In this document: in pieces, positions 1 through 7,609 of the stretch
Position numbering within the stretch: position 1 is the first letter of the stretch
Layout of the letters: every line of letters begins with the position of its first letter
Assembly (NCBI GenBank): GCA_964607705.1
Contig: CAZSLI010000018.1
Span: forward strand, 1 to 50,163
DNA length: 50,163 bases
Reading direction: 5' to 3'
Origin: CAZSLI01 sp964607705
GTDB lineage: Bacteria; Actinomycetota; Coriobacteriia; Anaerosomatales; PHET01
Translations under genes and position numbers: made by a program
The notes under the pieces: generated by a model
The model's database searches: none
Told to the model about the DNA's origin: nothing
Seen by the model: only the letters and a program-made list of their open reading frames with translations

Positions 1-54
1 TTCCTCACGCGCACGGGCGTGCTGTTCGACCGGCTCGAGGCGCTGGAGTTCTAG
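1..54 (+). CDS. C-terminal end of an unidentified protein (truncated by window start)
   Basis: Frame 1 is open from the first base to a TAG at 52-54, ending in the residues LEALEF. All 17 sense codons end in G or C, which matches the codon habit of the confident genes here and argues that this is a real gene end. It converges on the TetR gene, whose stop lies 8 bases away. Too little is present to name a family. Confidence 0.55.
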   Translation, partial: FLTRTGVLFDRLEALEF

Positions 55-62
55 GAGCCTCC

Positions 63-707
63 CTAGCGGTCGCGGCGCGCTTCCAAGCCATCCATGAGCG
101 CGAGCAGACCGGCCTCCATGCCTTGGCTCCAGTCGCGCAGCTCGTACGCGAGCGACGCGGCGATGGGTGCGGCCTCGCGCGCTGCGGCAACCGCCTCCGG
201 GTCCGGCCCGCTCCACGACCCCCCCTGCCCTGAGGCGAGGATGTACCAGCCCGCCGTGTAGGCGAAGATCGCGTGTGCGGCATCTACGAGCGCCTGCTCC
301 TCGAAGCCGGCCGATCGCAGGATGGCGAGCGGCGCCTCGAGCATCTGCAGCGACTCGGCGGTGTTGTACTCCCTCCCCAGGAACAGCCACCCGGCGTTGG
401 GGTGCGCGGCGATCGCACGCCCGGCCGACGCGGGGCCCGAGAGCATGACCGTCTTCCAGTCTTCGGCGCTGTCGACCGGCATGGCCGGACCCGTCTCCTC
501 GATGATGCGAGCCGCCACGCCATCCAAGATCGCTTCCTTGTTGGGGAAGTGGTAGTAGAGCGCCATCGCGTTCACGCCCAGAGACTCGCCCAGCCGGCGC
601 ATGCTCAGCTTCTCGGCACCCTCTTCGTCAAGAATCTCGAGAGCGCGCTCGATTATCTTCTCCCTGGTCAGGGGGTCGCGGCCTTCCTGGTTGGGGTGCG
701 GAGTCAT
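63..707 (-). CDS. TetR-family transcriptional regulator
   Basis: A 214-residue protein with an N-terminal TetR helix-turn-helix at about residues 14-60 (LSMRRLGESLGV, then AMALYYHFPNKEAIL) and a helical C-terminal ligand/dimer domain of the kind seen in tetracycline-repressor-like TetR_C proteins. TetR proteins usually bind as dimers to palindromes and release DNA when a small ligand binds. The gene is divergent from the unit starting at 843, and the 135-base gap holds three copies of a CTTTAC-N3-GTAAAG palindrome, so it very likely represses itself and that unit. Its recognition helix is close to that of the second TetR at 4505-5083, and the operators of the two genes are also alike. The ligand cannot be inferred. 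Confidence 0.93.
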   Translation of the reverse strand: MTPHPNQEGRDPLTREKIIERALEILDEEGAEKLSMRRLGESLGVNAMALYYHFPNKEAILDGVAARIIEETGPAMPVDSAEDWKTVMLSGPASAGRAIAAHPNAGWLFLGREYNTAESLQMLEAPLAILRSAGFEEQALVDAAHAIFAYTAGWYILASGQGGSWSGPDPEAVAAAREAAPIAASLAYELRDWSQGMEAGLLALMDGLEARRDR

Positions 708-739
708 CTCTGGTCGCCGGCCTTTCTCGAAATCTCGTG

Positions 740-797
740 TTGACTTTACGGTGTAAAGGGGTACGATGCTTTACGCCGTATAGTATACGCCGTAAAG
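740..797. promoter_or_regulatory. Promoter with three TetR-type operator palindromes
   Basis: Three related 15-base palindromes lie between the divergent genes: CTTTACGGTGTAAAG at 744-758 (perfect arms), CTTTACGCCGTATAG at 769-783 and GTATACGCCGTAAAG at 783-797, with centres at 751, 776 and 790. A rightward promoter-like pair TTGACT (740-745) and TACGAT (762-767), spaced 16 bases, is covered by the first site and followed directly by the other two, as expected for repression. Very similar arrays occur at 5113-5162 and 16720-16745. Confidence 0.8.
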
Positions 798-842
798 GAG
801 AAACTAAACAAGAGGCGTAGCGGCCGAGGGAGGGAGAGCACG

Positions 843-1319
843 ATGAACGTCACGACAACTCCTGCATCCAGGTTTGGGTGGCCGGGACAGACCGTCGAGT
901 ACACGGTCAGGACAGACGGCGCGACGGAGCTTGTCGCGCCCGCGACGTGCGAGAAGGGGCTGAAGGTCCGCGTGCTCGATACGCGACCTGTGGATGACGG
1001 CCTCGAGGCGCGCGTGGCCGTGGATGTTGCGAGCGGCGCCCTCTATTGAAGCGACCTGAAGCTTGAGGCGCGTGCCGCCTCAGGAGCCACCCAGCAGGTG
1101 CCGGTCGGCCTCATGGCCGTGCCCGACTGCATGGTCTTCGGCTTCGGCATCATAGGCGCGCTGGCGCTCGCCGGTGCCGTCTTCGCGATCCGCTGGGGAG
1201 GCTGGGCTGGCTGGACACTCGGCATCATCGCCGTGCTGGTGGCTCTGGCCGGGCTTGGTTTCCTCGGCTTCGGTATGTGGGGAAGATACGCGGGGTTTCC
1301 TTGGGGATTCGGCGCGTGA
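843..1319 (+). pseudogene. Membrane-anchored protein gene interrupted by an in-frame TGA
   Basis: ATG 843 opens a frame that stops at TGA 1047-1049 after 68 residues. The same frame then continues without a stop to TGA 1317-1319. The first part looks like a soluble beta-rich domain; the second, after about 28 residues, has two hydrophobic segments (about 1125-1185 and 1200-1275). Together they make one plausible protein of about 158 residues, an extracytoplasmic domain followed by two membrane helices, so the TGA most simply replaces a TGG Trp codon by one base change. A purine-rich Shine-Dalgarno (GGGAGGGAGAG) precedes ATG 843. It is the first gene behind the TetR operator array and is followed by the genes at 1343 and 1865. 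I do not recognise the family. The two halves could instead be separate small proteins. Confidence 0.6.
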
Positions 1320-1342
1320 GGGACGTGTGGAAGGAGAGCGCC

Positions 1343-1855
1343 ATGAGTGCATCGACAATGAACCCGACGACTGAGGCCGCATCGGCGAAGACCGGCCGAG
1401 TAGGGATCAAGGAGCTGGTGGGGGCGGGCGACCGGATCGGCAAGGTGGTGCTGCCGTTCCTGCTGGTGGGCATCCCGCTCAACATCCTGCGTCCCGAGTG
1501 GTTCTCGGTGGGCGGCCCGTCGGATGCCCTGCGGCTGGTCTCGATCGGCTTGCTCGCTGTGGGCGTGGTGGTCTGGGCGTGGTCCGTGGCGCTCATCCTC
1601 ACCAAGGTGCCCAAGGGCGAGCTCATCACTACGGGACCGTTCGCGTTGATGAAGCACCCGCTCTACACGGGCGTGTCGCTGCTGGTGCTGCCGTGGCTCG
1701 GCTTCCTGCTCAACACGTGGCTCGGGCTCGTCCTCGGCATCGTGATCTACCTGTCCTCGCGTCGCTACGCGCCCGCCGAGGAGCGGGCGCTCGCGGAGAC
1801 GTTCGGAGCTGAGTGGGACGCGTACGCCGAGCGGGTCGCGCTGCCCTGGCTGTAG
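1343..1855 (+). CDS. Isoprenylcysteine-methyltransferase-like membrane protein
   Basis: A 170-residue integral membrane protein of the ICMT/PEMT-like methyltransferase family. After about 35 polar residues come several hydrophobic helices, and the C-terminal half has the family signature: a short loop ending in TTGPF, the HPLYTG motif, then EERAL and a FGAEWDAYAERV tail, which in relatives form the S-adenosylmethionine pocket. Bacterial members of this type are mostly uncharacterised and the substrate cannot be told. The start is ATG 1343 because AAGGAG lies 7 bases upstream; a longer frame from 1277 has no such site. It is the second gene of the putative TetR-controlled unit, 23 bases after the interrupted gene and 9 bases before the fusion gene. 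Confidence 0.85.
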   Translation: MSASTMNPTTEAASAKTGRVGIKELVGAGDRIGKVVLPFLLVGIPLNILRPEWFSVGGPSDALRLVSIGLLAVGVVVWAWSVALILTKVPKGELITTGPFALMKHPLYTGVSLLVLPWLGFLLNTWLGLVLGIVIYLSSRRYAPAEERALAETFGAEWDAYAERVALPWL

Positions 1856-1864
1856 GAGGTAACG

Positions 1865-3391
1865 ATGAGTGGATCACTGCAGGCCGACCAGGCCGACCCT
1901 CTCGCCGAGGACTCGCGCCGAAAGTTGGTGACCGCGCTTCTCGCGTGCGGGGCGATCGCGTCGGTCATCTACGTCCTGACGGACGTGCTCGCGGCATTGC
2001 GCTGGGAGGGCTACCGCTACGCCGACCGCGCCGTGAGCGAGTTGCTGGCAGTGGGAGCGCCCACGCGGGGCTTCGTCGTCCCGCCGATGATCGCCTACAA
2101 CGTGCTCGTGCTGCTGTTCGGCGTGGGCGTCTGGATGGCGGCAGGCGGAAGGCGGTCGATTCGGATCGCCGGGGCGCTGATCGTCGTCTACTCGATCGTG
2201 AGCTGGATGGGACTCGTGTTGTTTCCGCTGCGTCCCGATAGTGCTCTTTCGGCGGCCGGCGAGATGCCGCTCAGCGGCACCCTTCACGTGGCGTCCGCGA
2301 TGACGCTGGTGCTGCTGATGTTCCTGTTCATCGGCTTTGGTTCCGGTGCGCGTGGTCTTGGATTCCGGCTCTACTCGATAGCGACCATCGTGCTCGTGTT
2401 TGCCGGTGGCATGGTGGCGGGCAGCCAGGTGAACCGAGCGGCTGCCGGGCTTCCCACCCCTTGGCTGGGCCTGGTGGAGCGGACCAACATCTACTCCTCC
2501 CTGCTGTGGGTCGCCGTCTTCGCCATCGTCCTCATGATCGGGTTGCGGGAGGCAGCTGCCCAGGACGCGACCGCCGCGCAGCCCGTCGGTCGCAAGCGTG
2601 TTCTGGTGCTCGTGGGCAGTCCGCATCGCGGCGGAGCCACCCAAGCCGCTGCCGAGAAGTTCGTCGCGAACCTCGCCGCCTACGGGGATGTCGATGCCGA
2701 GGTCGTCCGGATCGCCGATTACGACGTCGGCGTCTGCCGGGGCTGCAAGGTCTGCATGGACCGAGCCGAGGAGCTGTGTCCGCTGAAGGACGACCGCGAC
2801 GTGCTCATCGGCAAGATGCTCGAAGCTGATGGGGTGGTGTTCGCGGCGCCGAACTACTCGTTCCAAGTCGCGGCCGTGATGAAGATCTTCCTCGACCGCC
2901 TGGGCTTCTTGTTCCACCGACCGCGGTTTCATGGGAAGAGCTCCTCGGCGATCGTGGTGCAGGGCATCTACGGTGGGCGCAACGTGCGCAAGTATCTCGA
3001 GTTCGTGGGCGGTGGGCTCGGCTTCACGGTCGTGAGGGGCAGCGTCATCCGGACGCTCGAGCCGATGACGCCGGAGGCGATTGCGAAGATGGACAGCGTG
3101 CTCGCCGATCAGGCGAGGCGGTTCCACGACCAGCTGCTGCGCCCGCCCCTGCGCGTGCCGTCGCTGTTCGAGCTGGCGATGTTCCGCATGGCGCGGACGG
3201 CGATGCGGCAGAGCGGGCGTGAGGGCACGCTCGACTACTCCTACTACCAAGACCACGGCTGGTTCGAGAGCGACTACTACTACCCGGTCCGGCTGGGCCC
3301 GTTCAGGCGCCTCATCGGCGTGCTGGCTGACTGGCTGGTCCGCCGGATGCCCGCGTTCAAGGTCGACAGCCGGCAGGTTTCCGCCGAGTAG
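1865..3391 (+). CDS. DUF998-type membrane domain fused to an iron-sulfur flavoprotein / FMN reductase domain
   Basis: A 508-residue two-part protein. Residues about 20-225 form six or seven hydrophobic helices with the spacing of the DUF998 family (AVSELLAVGAPTRG, then LFPLRPD after helix 4). Residues about 242-470 are a flavodoxin-like NADPH-dependent FMN reductase domain starting VLVLVGSPHRGG, the usual FMN phosphate loop. Cysteines 291, 294, 297 and 305 (C-x2-C-x2-C-x7-C) match the compact cysteine motif of iron-sulfur flavoproteins that binds a 4Fe-4S cluster, and the AAPNYSFQV loop fits the flavin site. It may pass electrons near the membrane; substrate unknown. ATG 1865 follows TAGGAGG at a good distance. 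It is the last gene of the TetR-linked unit. The reading frame is intact across the domain junction. Confidence 0.86.
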   Translation: MSGSLQADQADPLAEDSRRKLVTALLACGAIASVIYVLTDVLAALRWEGYRYADRAVSELLAVGAPTRGFVVPPMIAYNVLVLLFGVGVWMAAGGRRSIRIAGALIVVYSIVSWMGLVLFPLRPDSALSAAGEMPLSGTLHVASAMTLVLLMFLFIGFGSGARGLGFRLYSIATIVLVFAGGMVAGSQVNRAAAGLPTPWLGLVERTNIYSSLLWVAVFAIVLMIGLREAAAQDATAAQPVGRKRVLVLVGSPHRGGATQAAAEKFVANLAAYGDVDAEVVRIADYDVGVCRGCKVCMDRAEELCPLKDDRDVLIGKMLEADGVVFAAPNYSFQVAAVMKIFLDRLGFLFHRPRFHGKSSSAIVVQGIYGGRNVRKYLEFVGGGLGFTVVRGSVIRTLEPMTPEAIAKMDSVLADQARRFHDQLLRPPLRVPSLFELAMFRMARTAMRQSGREGTLDYSYYQDHGWFESDYYYPVRLGPFRRLIGVLADWLVRRMPAFKVDSRQVSAE

Positions 3392-3402
3392 CCGCTCGAG
3401 CT

Positions 3403-3900
3403 CTAGCCTGCCTGGAGCGCCTCGGCAATGACGTCGGCATCCGCATCCGTCTGGATGATCTGCTGCCGCTTCGGTTTGCGGAGGATCGCGCTGCCGTAGG
3501 CGTCGTCGATGTCCTCGGCGACGATGAGCACGCCGGTCTCGCCGGGCTCGAGAAGGTCGGCGAGCTTCTCCCCGTCGGCGCGGCTGATCCGCTTGTTCAT
3601 GTCGTTCGCCACGGCTCCCGCGACCGCGCCTGCGGCGGCTCCGAGCACGATGGATGGCGGGAACAGCACCATGAGGGCGCCGCCCGCTAGCGCTCCCGCA
3701 CGCGCTCCGCTCCCGCGCACAGTCGCGTCGGTGTCCAGAACCTTGACGCGCCCATCCTCGCTCTTCGAGATCGCGATCGCGTCGTAGCGGCCGATGTGCT
3801 TCTGCGCGTACAGCTCCTTGACGTGCCGCAGGTCCTCGGTGGCATCGGCGAGAGTGTCGTATGCGCCGCCATATAGGTAGATGCGCTTGGTGGGAGCCAT
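3403..3900 (-). CDS. DUF1269-like protein with glycine/alanine-zipper segment
   Basis: A 165-residue protein. It opens with a short alpha/beta domain (KRIYLYGGAYDT...DAIAISKSEDG), then an Ala/Gly-rich stretch at about residues 66-100 (AGALAGGALMVLFPP, then GAAAGAVAGAVA) able to form a membrane-inserting hairpin, and ends in a second alpha/beta region. This layout matches DUF1269-type proteins, whose function is not established. The start chosen is the ATG at 3898-3900, which has GAGGAG upstream on the minus strand; an open frame extends further upstream to 4119 but looks non-coding. It converges with the fusion gene, 11 bases separating the stops. It probably has its own promoter. Confidence 0.8.
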   Translation of the reverse strand: MAPTKRIYLYGGAYDTLADATEDLRHVKELYAQKHIGRYDAIAISKSEDGRVKVLDTDATVRGSGARAGALAGGALMVLFPPSIVLGAAAGAVAGAVANDMNKRISRADGEKLADLLEPGETGVLIVAEDIDDAYGSAILRKPKRQQIIQTDADADVIAEALQAG

Positions 3901-4445
3901 GTCGATCTCCTCGGTAGTAGGAATCGTTTCCACGTTGAGGAGTACCCGTCGCCGGCCTTCCGAACACTCGTGAAACGGCGTGATCGTTCCGCAGGGCCGA
4001 GTTCCGCTGAATCGGGAGCTCGTCCGCTTGATATCCAAAATTTGCATGGTAGTATGCAGTTTCGACGTAAGGCTCGACCAGTGACCGGAAGGAGGGATGA
4101 CAGGTGAATCCAACTGCACGCGGCACCCGTTGGTGCCATTCGACCCTGCTATTCCGTACTCCGGTGCACCGCGCCGCCTGACGTTTCACCTGCGTCGCGG
4201 GCACCTCTTCTGAGGGGAAGACCCGCGATGATTCGCAATGAACTCGTACTAGCTCGGCCCAGACACGCGCTCGATTTGCGCGCTCACACCGCCCACGCGC
4301 TTGCGGCCATCGGCGGCCTGGCGCTCGCGGCAGCCCAGGTCGTCGACGATCCTACTCGGCGTGGTTCCAACGCAGGGGTGGCTTCGGCCCGATGTGAGGC
4401 GGTCCGCCGCTCGCATCACGCGCGACTCGGCCTGCACGGCGACAA
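3901..4445. other. Gene-poor stretch with a plus-strand promoter-like pair
   Basis: No confident gene. An AT-richer patch holds TTGATA (4028-4033) and TAGTAT (4050-4055) separated by 16 bases, a fair sigma-70-type promoter pointing right. Downstream, 4195-4224 has a 7-base inverted repeat (TCGCGGG / CCCGCGA). A 77-codon open frame (4228-4461) follows a GAGGGG-like site, but only about 70 percent of its codons end in G or C, well below neighbouring genes, and its product resembles no family I know. A short untranslated RNA ending near the hairpin at 4446-4479 is possible. Confidence 0.3.
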
Positions 4446-4479
4446 CTGGCGGATCCGATGATGGAGTCGGATCCGCCAG
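4446..4479. terminator. 13-bp perfect hairpin, terminator-like
   Basis: CTGGCGGATCCGA (4446-4458) and TCGGATCCGCCAG (4467-4479) are exact reverse complements around an 8-base loop. It lies 25 bases beyond the stop codon of the TetR gene at 4505 and may end its transcript, or a rightward transcript from the promoter-like pair near 4028. Neither side has a run of T, so factor-independent termination is not certain. Confidence 0.5.
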
Positions 4480-4504
4480 GCTGGACCGCCGGCTGCGCGA
4501 CAGG

Positions 4505-5083
4505 TTAGTCGCGCGCCGCCTCGTAGCCGTCGAGCAGCACCCGCACGCTGCGCTCGAACGACTCCTCGGCGAACTCCACGCGCGGGACTCCGTCCTCGCC
4601 GCCGATCGTCTTGTAGCTCGTGGTGAGCATGGCGTGGCCGAACGACAGCGCGAACACGGCCTCGAAGAGCTGGCCCGCATCGCGGTCGTCGAAGCCCTGC
4701 GCGACGAGGAAGCGCAGCGGCATTTCGATATACATGGCGTTCGCCTCCGGTGACGACGGCGGGGTGGCGACGATCAGTGGCAGGATCGCAGGGTGCGTGG
4801 TGAGCGCGCGCCGGAAGCCGCATACGGCAGCGAGCACGGTGTCCTTCCAGTCGCTCGGCGACTCCGGAGGAGTGGCTTGCTGCGATGTGAGGGCTACCTC
4901 GACCGCTCCCGCCAAGACCGCCTGTTTGTTGGGCACGTGGTGGTAGAGCGACATCGCTTCGACGCCAAGCTCCTTGGCGAGCCGCCGCATCGACAGGTTC
5001 TCGGCGCCCTCGGCATCGAGGATCCCCAGGGCAGTCTCGAATATCGCCTGTTTGGTGAGCGGCGTAGGACGACGTGCGGTCAT
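4505..5083 (-). CDS. TetR-family transcriptional regulator (second copy)
   Basis: A 192-residue TetR protein. The helix-turn-helix spans about residues 10-56 (LSMRRLAKELGV, then AMSLYHHVPNKQAVL) and is followed by a helical ligand/dimer domain. The DNA-binding part resembles that of the TetR at 63-707 (shared LSMRRL, GV.AM.LY.H..NK), while the C-terminal domains are less alike, so the pair may read the same operator but respond to different ligands. It is divergent from the SRPBCC gene at 5195; the gap holds three CTTAC-N3-GTAAG palindromes. Self-repression and repression of 5195 are the natural reading. A 13-bp hairpin follows the gene. Confidence 0.93.
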   Translation of the reverse strand: MTARRPTPLTKQAIFETALGILDAEGAENLSMRRLAKELGVEAMSLYHHVPNKQAVLAGAVEVALTSQQATPPESPSDWKDTVLAAVCGFRRALTTHPAILPLIVATPPSSPEANAMYIEMPLRFLVAQGFDDRDAGQLFEAVFALSFGHAMLTTSYKTIGGEDGVPRVEFAEESFERSVRVLLDGYEAARD

Positions 5084-5108
5084 GCGCGAATTCCTTTCAA
5101 GAAGGGTG

Positions 5109-5162
5109 TTGCCCTTACGCTGTATGGGTGTTAGCCTTACGTCGTAAGCCGTACATCGTAAG
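5109..5162. promoter_or_regulatory. Promoter with three TetR-type operator palindromes
   Basis: Sites are CCTTACGCTGTATGG (5113-5127), CTTACGTCGTAAG (5136-5148, perfect arms) and CGTACATCGTAAG (5150-5162), with centres at 5120, 5142 and 5156. The 14-base step between the last two equals that in the array at 769-797. A rightward TTGCCC (5109-5114), 17-base spacer and TAGCCT (5132-5137) overlap the sites; the same TAGCCTTACG string occurs in the array near 16720. Confidence 0.78.
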
Positions 5163-5194
5163 GTTACCTGTTTCGCCCCGAAAGGACAAGTCCG

Positions 5195-5893
5195 ATGGCC
5201 GCTACTCTTCTCACCATCATCAAGTGGGCAGCGATAGTGCTCGCCGCCCTACTGACCGTTCTCGTACTCGGGCTCGTGCTGGTCCCGCCGGCGACCCGTT
5301 GGTTCACGGACGGCTGGGGCGCGACCAAGGCCGAGCGCGCAGCGGCTCTCCCTGGCGACGATCTCATCCCGGCCACGCGCGAGATCTCGACTAAGGCGGT
5401 CACCATCGACGCGCCGCCTGCGACGGTCTACGCACTCATCCAGCAGATGGGGCAGCACCGGGGCGGCTGGTATGGCTGGGACTGGTTCTACAACGCGACC
5501 AACTCGTCGGACTTCATCGACGGGCACTACTCGCGCCGGATCGTCCCTGAGCTGCAGAGCGTGAAGCCGGGCGACAAGATCGACATCAACGACATGGTCG
5601 CCTACACAGTCGTGCAAGCCGAGGAACCGCGTTCCTTTGTGCTTGCCACGGGCTCACTCGACCCGATGACGCTGCCACTCGCCTCGATGCCCGAGACGTG
5701 GAGCGCGAACACCATGGCCTTCGTGCTTCGTCCGACCGATGACGGCAAGACGCGACTCGTCCTTCGTATGCGCGCCGATGGGACCGAGACCGGATTCGGG
5801 CACTGGATGTGGAACGGGCCGCTGAACTTCGGCGGCGCGCTGTTCAGCCACAAGACGATCGTCGGTATCAAGCGGACGGCGGAAGCACTGTAG
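5195..5893 (+). CDS. SRPBCC-fold protein with N-terminal membrane anchor
   Basis: A 232-residue protein with one N-terminal hydrophobic helix (about residues 7-32) followed by an SRPBCC/START-like domain (about 55-232). The domain begins VTIDAPPATVYALI, the usual first strand and helix, and contains the GWYGWDWF and FRLRM-like strand pattern of ligand-binding helix-grip proteins. Such domains bind hydrophobic small molecules; the ligand is unknown. ATG 5195 has AAAGGAC upstream. It stands alone behind the second TetR operator array and is probably induced when that TetR releases DNA, which would fit a role in binding or shielding a lipophilic compound at the membrane (inference). Confidence 0.82.
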   Translation: MAATLLTIIKWAAIVLAALLTVLVLGLVLVPPATRWFTDGWGATKAERAAALPGDDLIPATREISTKAVTIDAPPATVYALIQQMGQHRGGWYGWDWFYNATNSSDFIDGHYSRRIVPELQSVKPGDKIDINDMVAYTVVQAEEPRSFVLATGSLDPMTLPLASMPETWSANTMAFVLRPTDDGKTRLVLRMRADGTETGFGHWMWNGPLNFGGALFSHKTIVGIKRTAEAL

Positions 5894-5954
5894 GAGCGGT
5901 GCCCGACGAGGCGGGGAGTGACCCGCCTAGGCCCGCGGTATCGCCGTGCTCACG

Positions 5955-6509
5955 CTAACGCGGCTGCATCACTCGCGCCGAGAGCAGGCGCGCGAGGTTG
6001 TCGAGCGTCATCTGGAGGCCTTCGACCATCTGCATCTCGACGTATGCGTCACGAAGAGCTTGGGAGCCGAATTCCTCGTCGAACGTCATCCGCGTCCTAT
6101 CGCCGCCCAGGTCCTCGAACGTCAGGGTAGCGATGCCATCAGGCACCGGTGTGCCGGGCGCTTCAACCCTCGCCTCGTTGAGGAGATCCACCCAGCTCGG
6201 CGGCATCTCGGCAACAGAGTCCTCGTAGACGAGGCGCTCGGGCCGCACCACTTCCCGATAGGTGCCCGTGCTGGGGAATTCGTTGCCGTCCTCGTCACGC
6301 ATCACGAGCGTGTACTTGCCGCCGGGACGCGCGTCTATCTCGGCGCGAGGGACGGTCAGCGGCTCCGGCGCGAACCACTGCGCCATCATCCCGGGCGATG
6401 TCCATGCCTCCCACAGCATCTCGCGCGGAGCTTCGAACTCTCGGACGATCACGATGCGGGTATCGCCCTGCGAGGTGGCGTCGCGGCGCATCTGCTGGAT
6501 ATCGGTCAT
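5955..6509 (-). CDS. SRPBCC domain protein, AHSA1-like
   Basis: A 184-residue protein of the Activator-of-Hsp90-ATPase-1-like branch of the SRPBCC superfamily. The hallmark opening IVIVREFEAPREMLWEAWTSP is followed by AQWFAPEPLTVP, a GG(K)Y strand, an ERLVYEDS strand, a TLTFEDLGGDRTRMTF strand and a long C-terminal helix ending NLARLL. In bacteria this group is often found with regulators and small-molecule responses, and rarely has a known ligand. It converges with the 5195 gene (61 bases between stops). The start at 6509 is preceded on the minus strand by AAAGGAGCG. It has no membrane anchor, unlike its neighbour. Confidence 0.88.
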   Translation of the reverse strand: MTDIQQMRRDATSQGDTRIVIVREFEAPREMLWEAWTSPGMMAQWFAPEPLTVPRAEIDARPGGKYTLVMRDEDGNEFPSTGTYREVVRPERLVYEDSVAEMPPSWVDLLNEARVEAPGTPVPDGIATLTFEDLGGDRTRMTFDEEFGSQALRDAYVEMQMVEGLQMTLDNLARLLSARVMQPR

Positions 6510-6707
6510 CGGTCGCTCCTTTGCGTGTCGCGGTCTCGCCCTTGTGTGTACCCATGCCCCCGTGCGCCCCGCGACGCCCCTGCGAGCCGAGGCGCCGCCG
6601 TTCGCGGCGTAGCGTTCGCATGGAGCGCGGCAGGGGCGTAGAGTCTCAAGTGACGGTCGAAGCGTCCGTACGGTCGGGCGCCGGCCGCCCTAGGGGAGGT
6701 GGGCACC

Positions 6708-7076
6708 ATGTCCACTGATGGGACCGTTCTGACCGAGGGCGCCGAGGAACCGGGACGCGGCTTCCAGACCAGGTTGCCGTCCACGAAGCTCGGCAAGTGG
6801 TCGATGTGGCTGGCCGTGACGTTCTTCATCGGCTTCATCCTCAACAACGCGTTCGTGGGGATCTTCGGCAGAAGCGAAGGCGCGATGCGCCGGTTCAGCG
6901 AGACGTACCTGCCGTACTGGGGGATCGCGCTCTTCATGGTCGGGTTCAGCGCGGGCGTATGCGGGCTGATCGCGATCCTCAAGTACAAAGAGCGCTCGGT
7001 GGTGAATCTGCTGGCGATAGTGCCCTCGGTGTTCGTCATACTGTTCTTGCTCGGGGAGTTCTTGCTCCCGCACTAG
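6708..7076 (+). CDS. Small three-helix membrane protein, unknown function
   Basis: A 122-residue protein with about 30 polar N-terminal residues and three hydrophobic helices (about 33-55, 71-92 and 98-118). No known family was recognised. ATG 6708 is chosen because GGGGAGG sits 8 bases upstream; a GTG at 6699 lies inside that site. The next gene lies in the same reading frame just past this gene's TAG stop (7074-7076), with no ordinary start codon between, so the two may be translationally linked. Confidence 0.7.
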   Translation: MSTDGTVLTEGAEEPGRGFQTRLPSTKLGKWSMWLAVTFFIGFILNNAFVGIFGRSEGAMRRFSETYLPYWGIALFMVGFSAGVCGLIAILKYKERSVVNLLAIVPSVFVILFLLGEFLLPH

Positions 7077-7094
7077 ACGACGAGGCGGCCTCAG

Positions 7095-7541
7095 CTGTAC
7101 CCCACACCGGAACCCGACCCCCAGGCCGAGAACTGGGAGCTCTGCCACGCCTGTGGCGGACTCTGCTGCTGCCTCTATCTGGCCACCGATGAGAACGGCG
7201 ACTACTCAGGCGGCGACTGGTTGCCCGCCTACATCGAGGAGTGGCTGGCCAAGTTCGCCGCGAGCGGTGCGCTCGTTCCCGCCGAGGACGCGCCCGGCGG
7301 TTACCGAGCGGGCGCGCACGGCGTGGAGCCGTTCCACGACCCCCGACTCAGCCACCAGCCCAGCGCCGAGGGCGCGCGGTACCGCGCATCGCTTCCCGCT
7401 TGGGTGGACACTCGCAAGTGCCAGTTCTGTCACCCGGACAGCGGGTGCACGATCCCGCACGAGTATCGGCCGCCCATCTGCGACGATTTTCACTGCGAGC
7501 TGTGGCCACGGGCCGATCTCGCCCTTGGCGACGACGACTGA
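7095..7541 (+). CDS. YkgJ-type cysteine-cluster protein with non-standard start
   Basis: The protein carries a CHACGGLCCC motif near its N-terminus and a C-terminal set CQFC..GC....RPPIC..FHC, the cysteine pattern of the YkgJ/UPF0153 family thought to bind a zinc or iron-sulfur centre. The cysteine codons start at 7143, yet the frame between the upstream TAG (7074-7076) and TTG 7221 has no ATG, GTG or TTG. The best candidate is CTG 7095, which has GAGG 9 bases upstream and gives 148 residues. A start at TTG 7221 would remove the first cysteine cluster and is unlikely. Read-through from the preceding gene in the same frame is a second option. Function unknown. Confidence 0.7.
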   Translation: MYPTPEPDPQAENWELCHACGGLCCCLYLATDENGDYSGGDWLPAYIEEWLAKFAASGALVPAEDAPGGYRAGAHGVEPFHDPRLSHQPSAEGARYRASLPAWVDTRKCQFCHPDSGCTIPHEYRPPICDDFHCELWPRADLALGDDD

Positions 7542-7609
7542 CGCTCCACGCCGTCACACCGCCCTGCTATCCTGCCGAGGAAATGTTCGCTCACGACCAA
7601 GGAGCATCC

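Noticed and set aside
1047..1071. TGA 1047 as a selenocysteine codon with a short hairpin (GCG-A-CCT / AGG-CGC) just downstream
   Set aside because: The hairpin is too close and weak for a bacterial SECIS, the predicted residue position has no redox motif, and no Sec machinery is visible. A TGG to TGA change is simpler.
1874..4204. Long minus-strand open frame opposite the fusion gene
   Set aside because: His/Arg-rich product with no recognisable domain, antisense to a clear two-domain protein.
4228..4461. 77-codon gene between the DUF1269-like and TetR genes
   Set aside because: Codon third-position bias is weak and the product matches nothing; its end is inside the hairpin. Left as an uncertain stretch.
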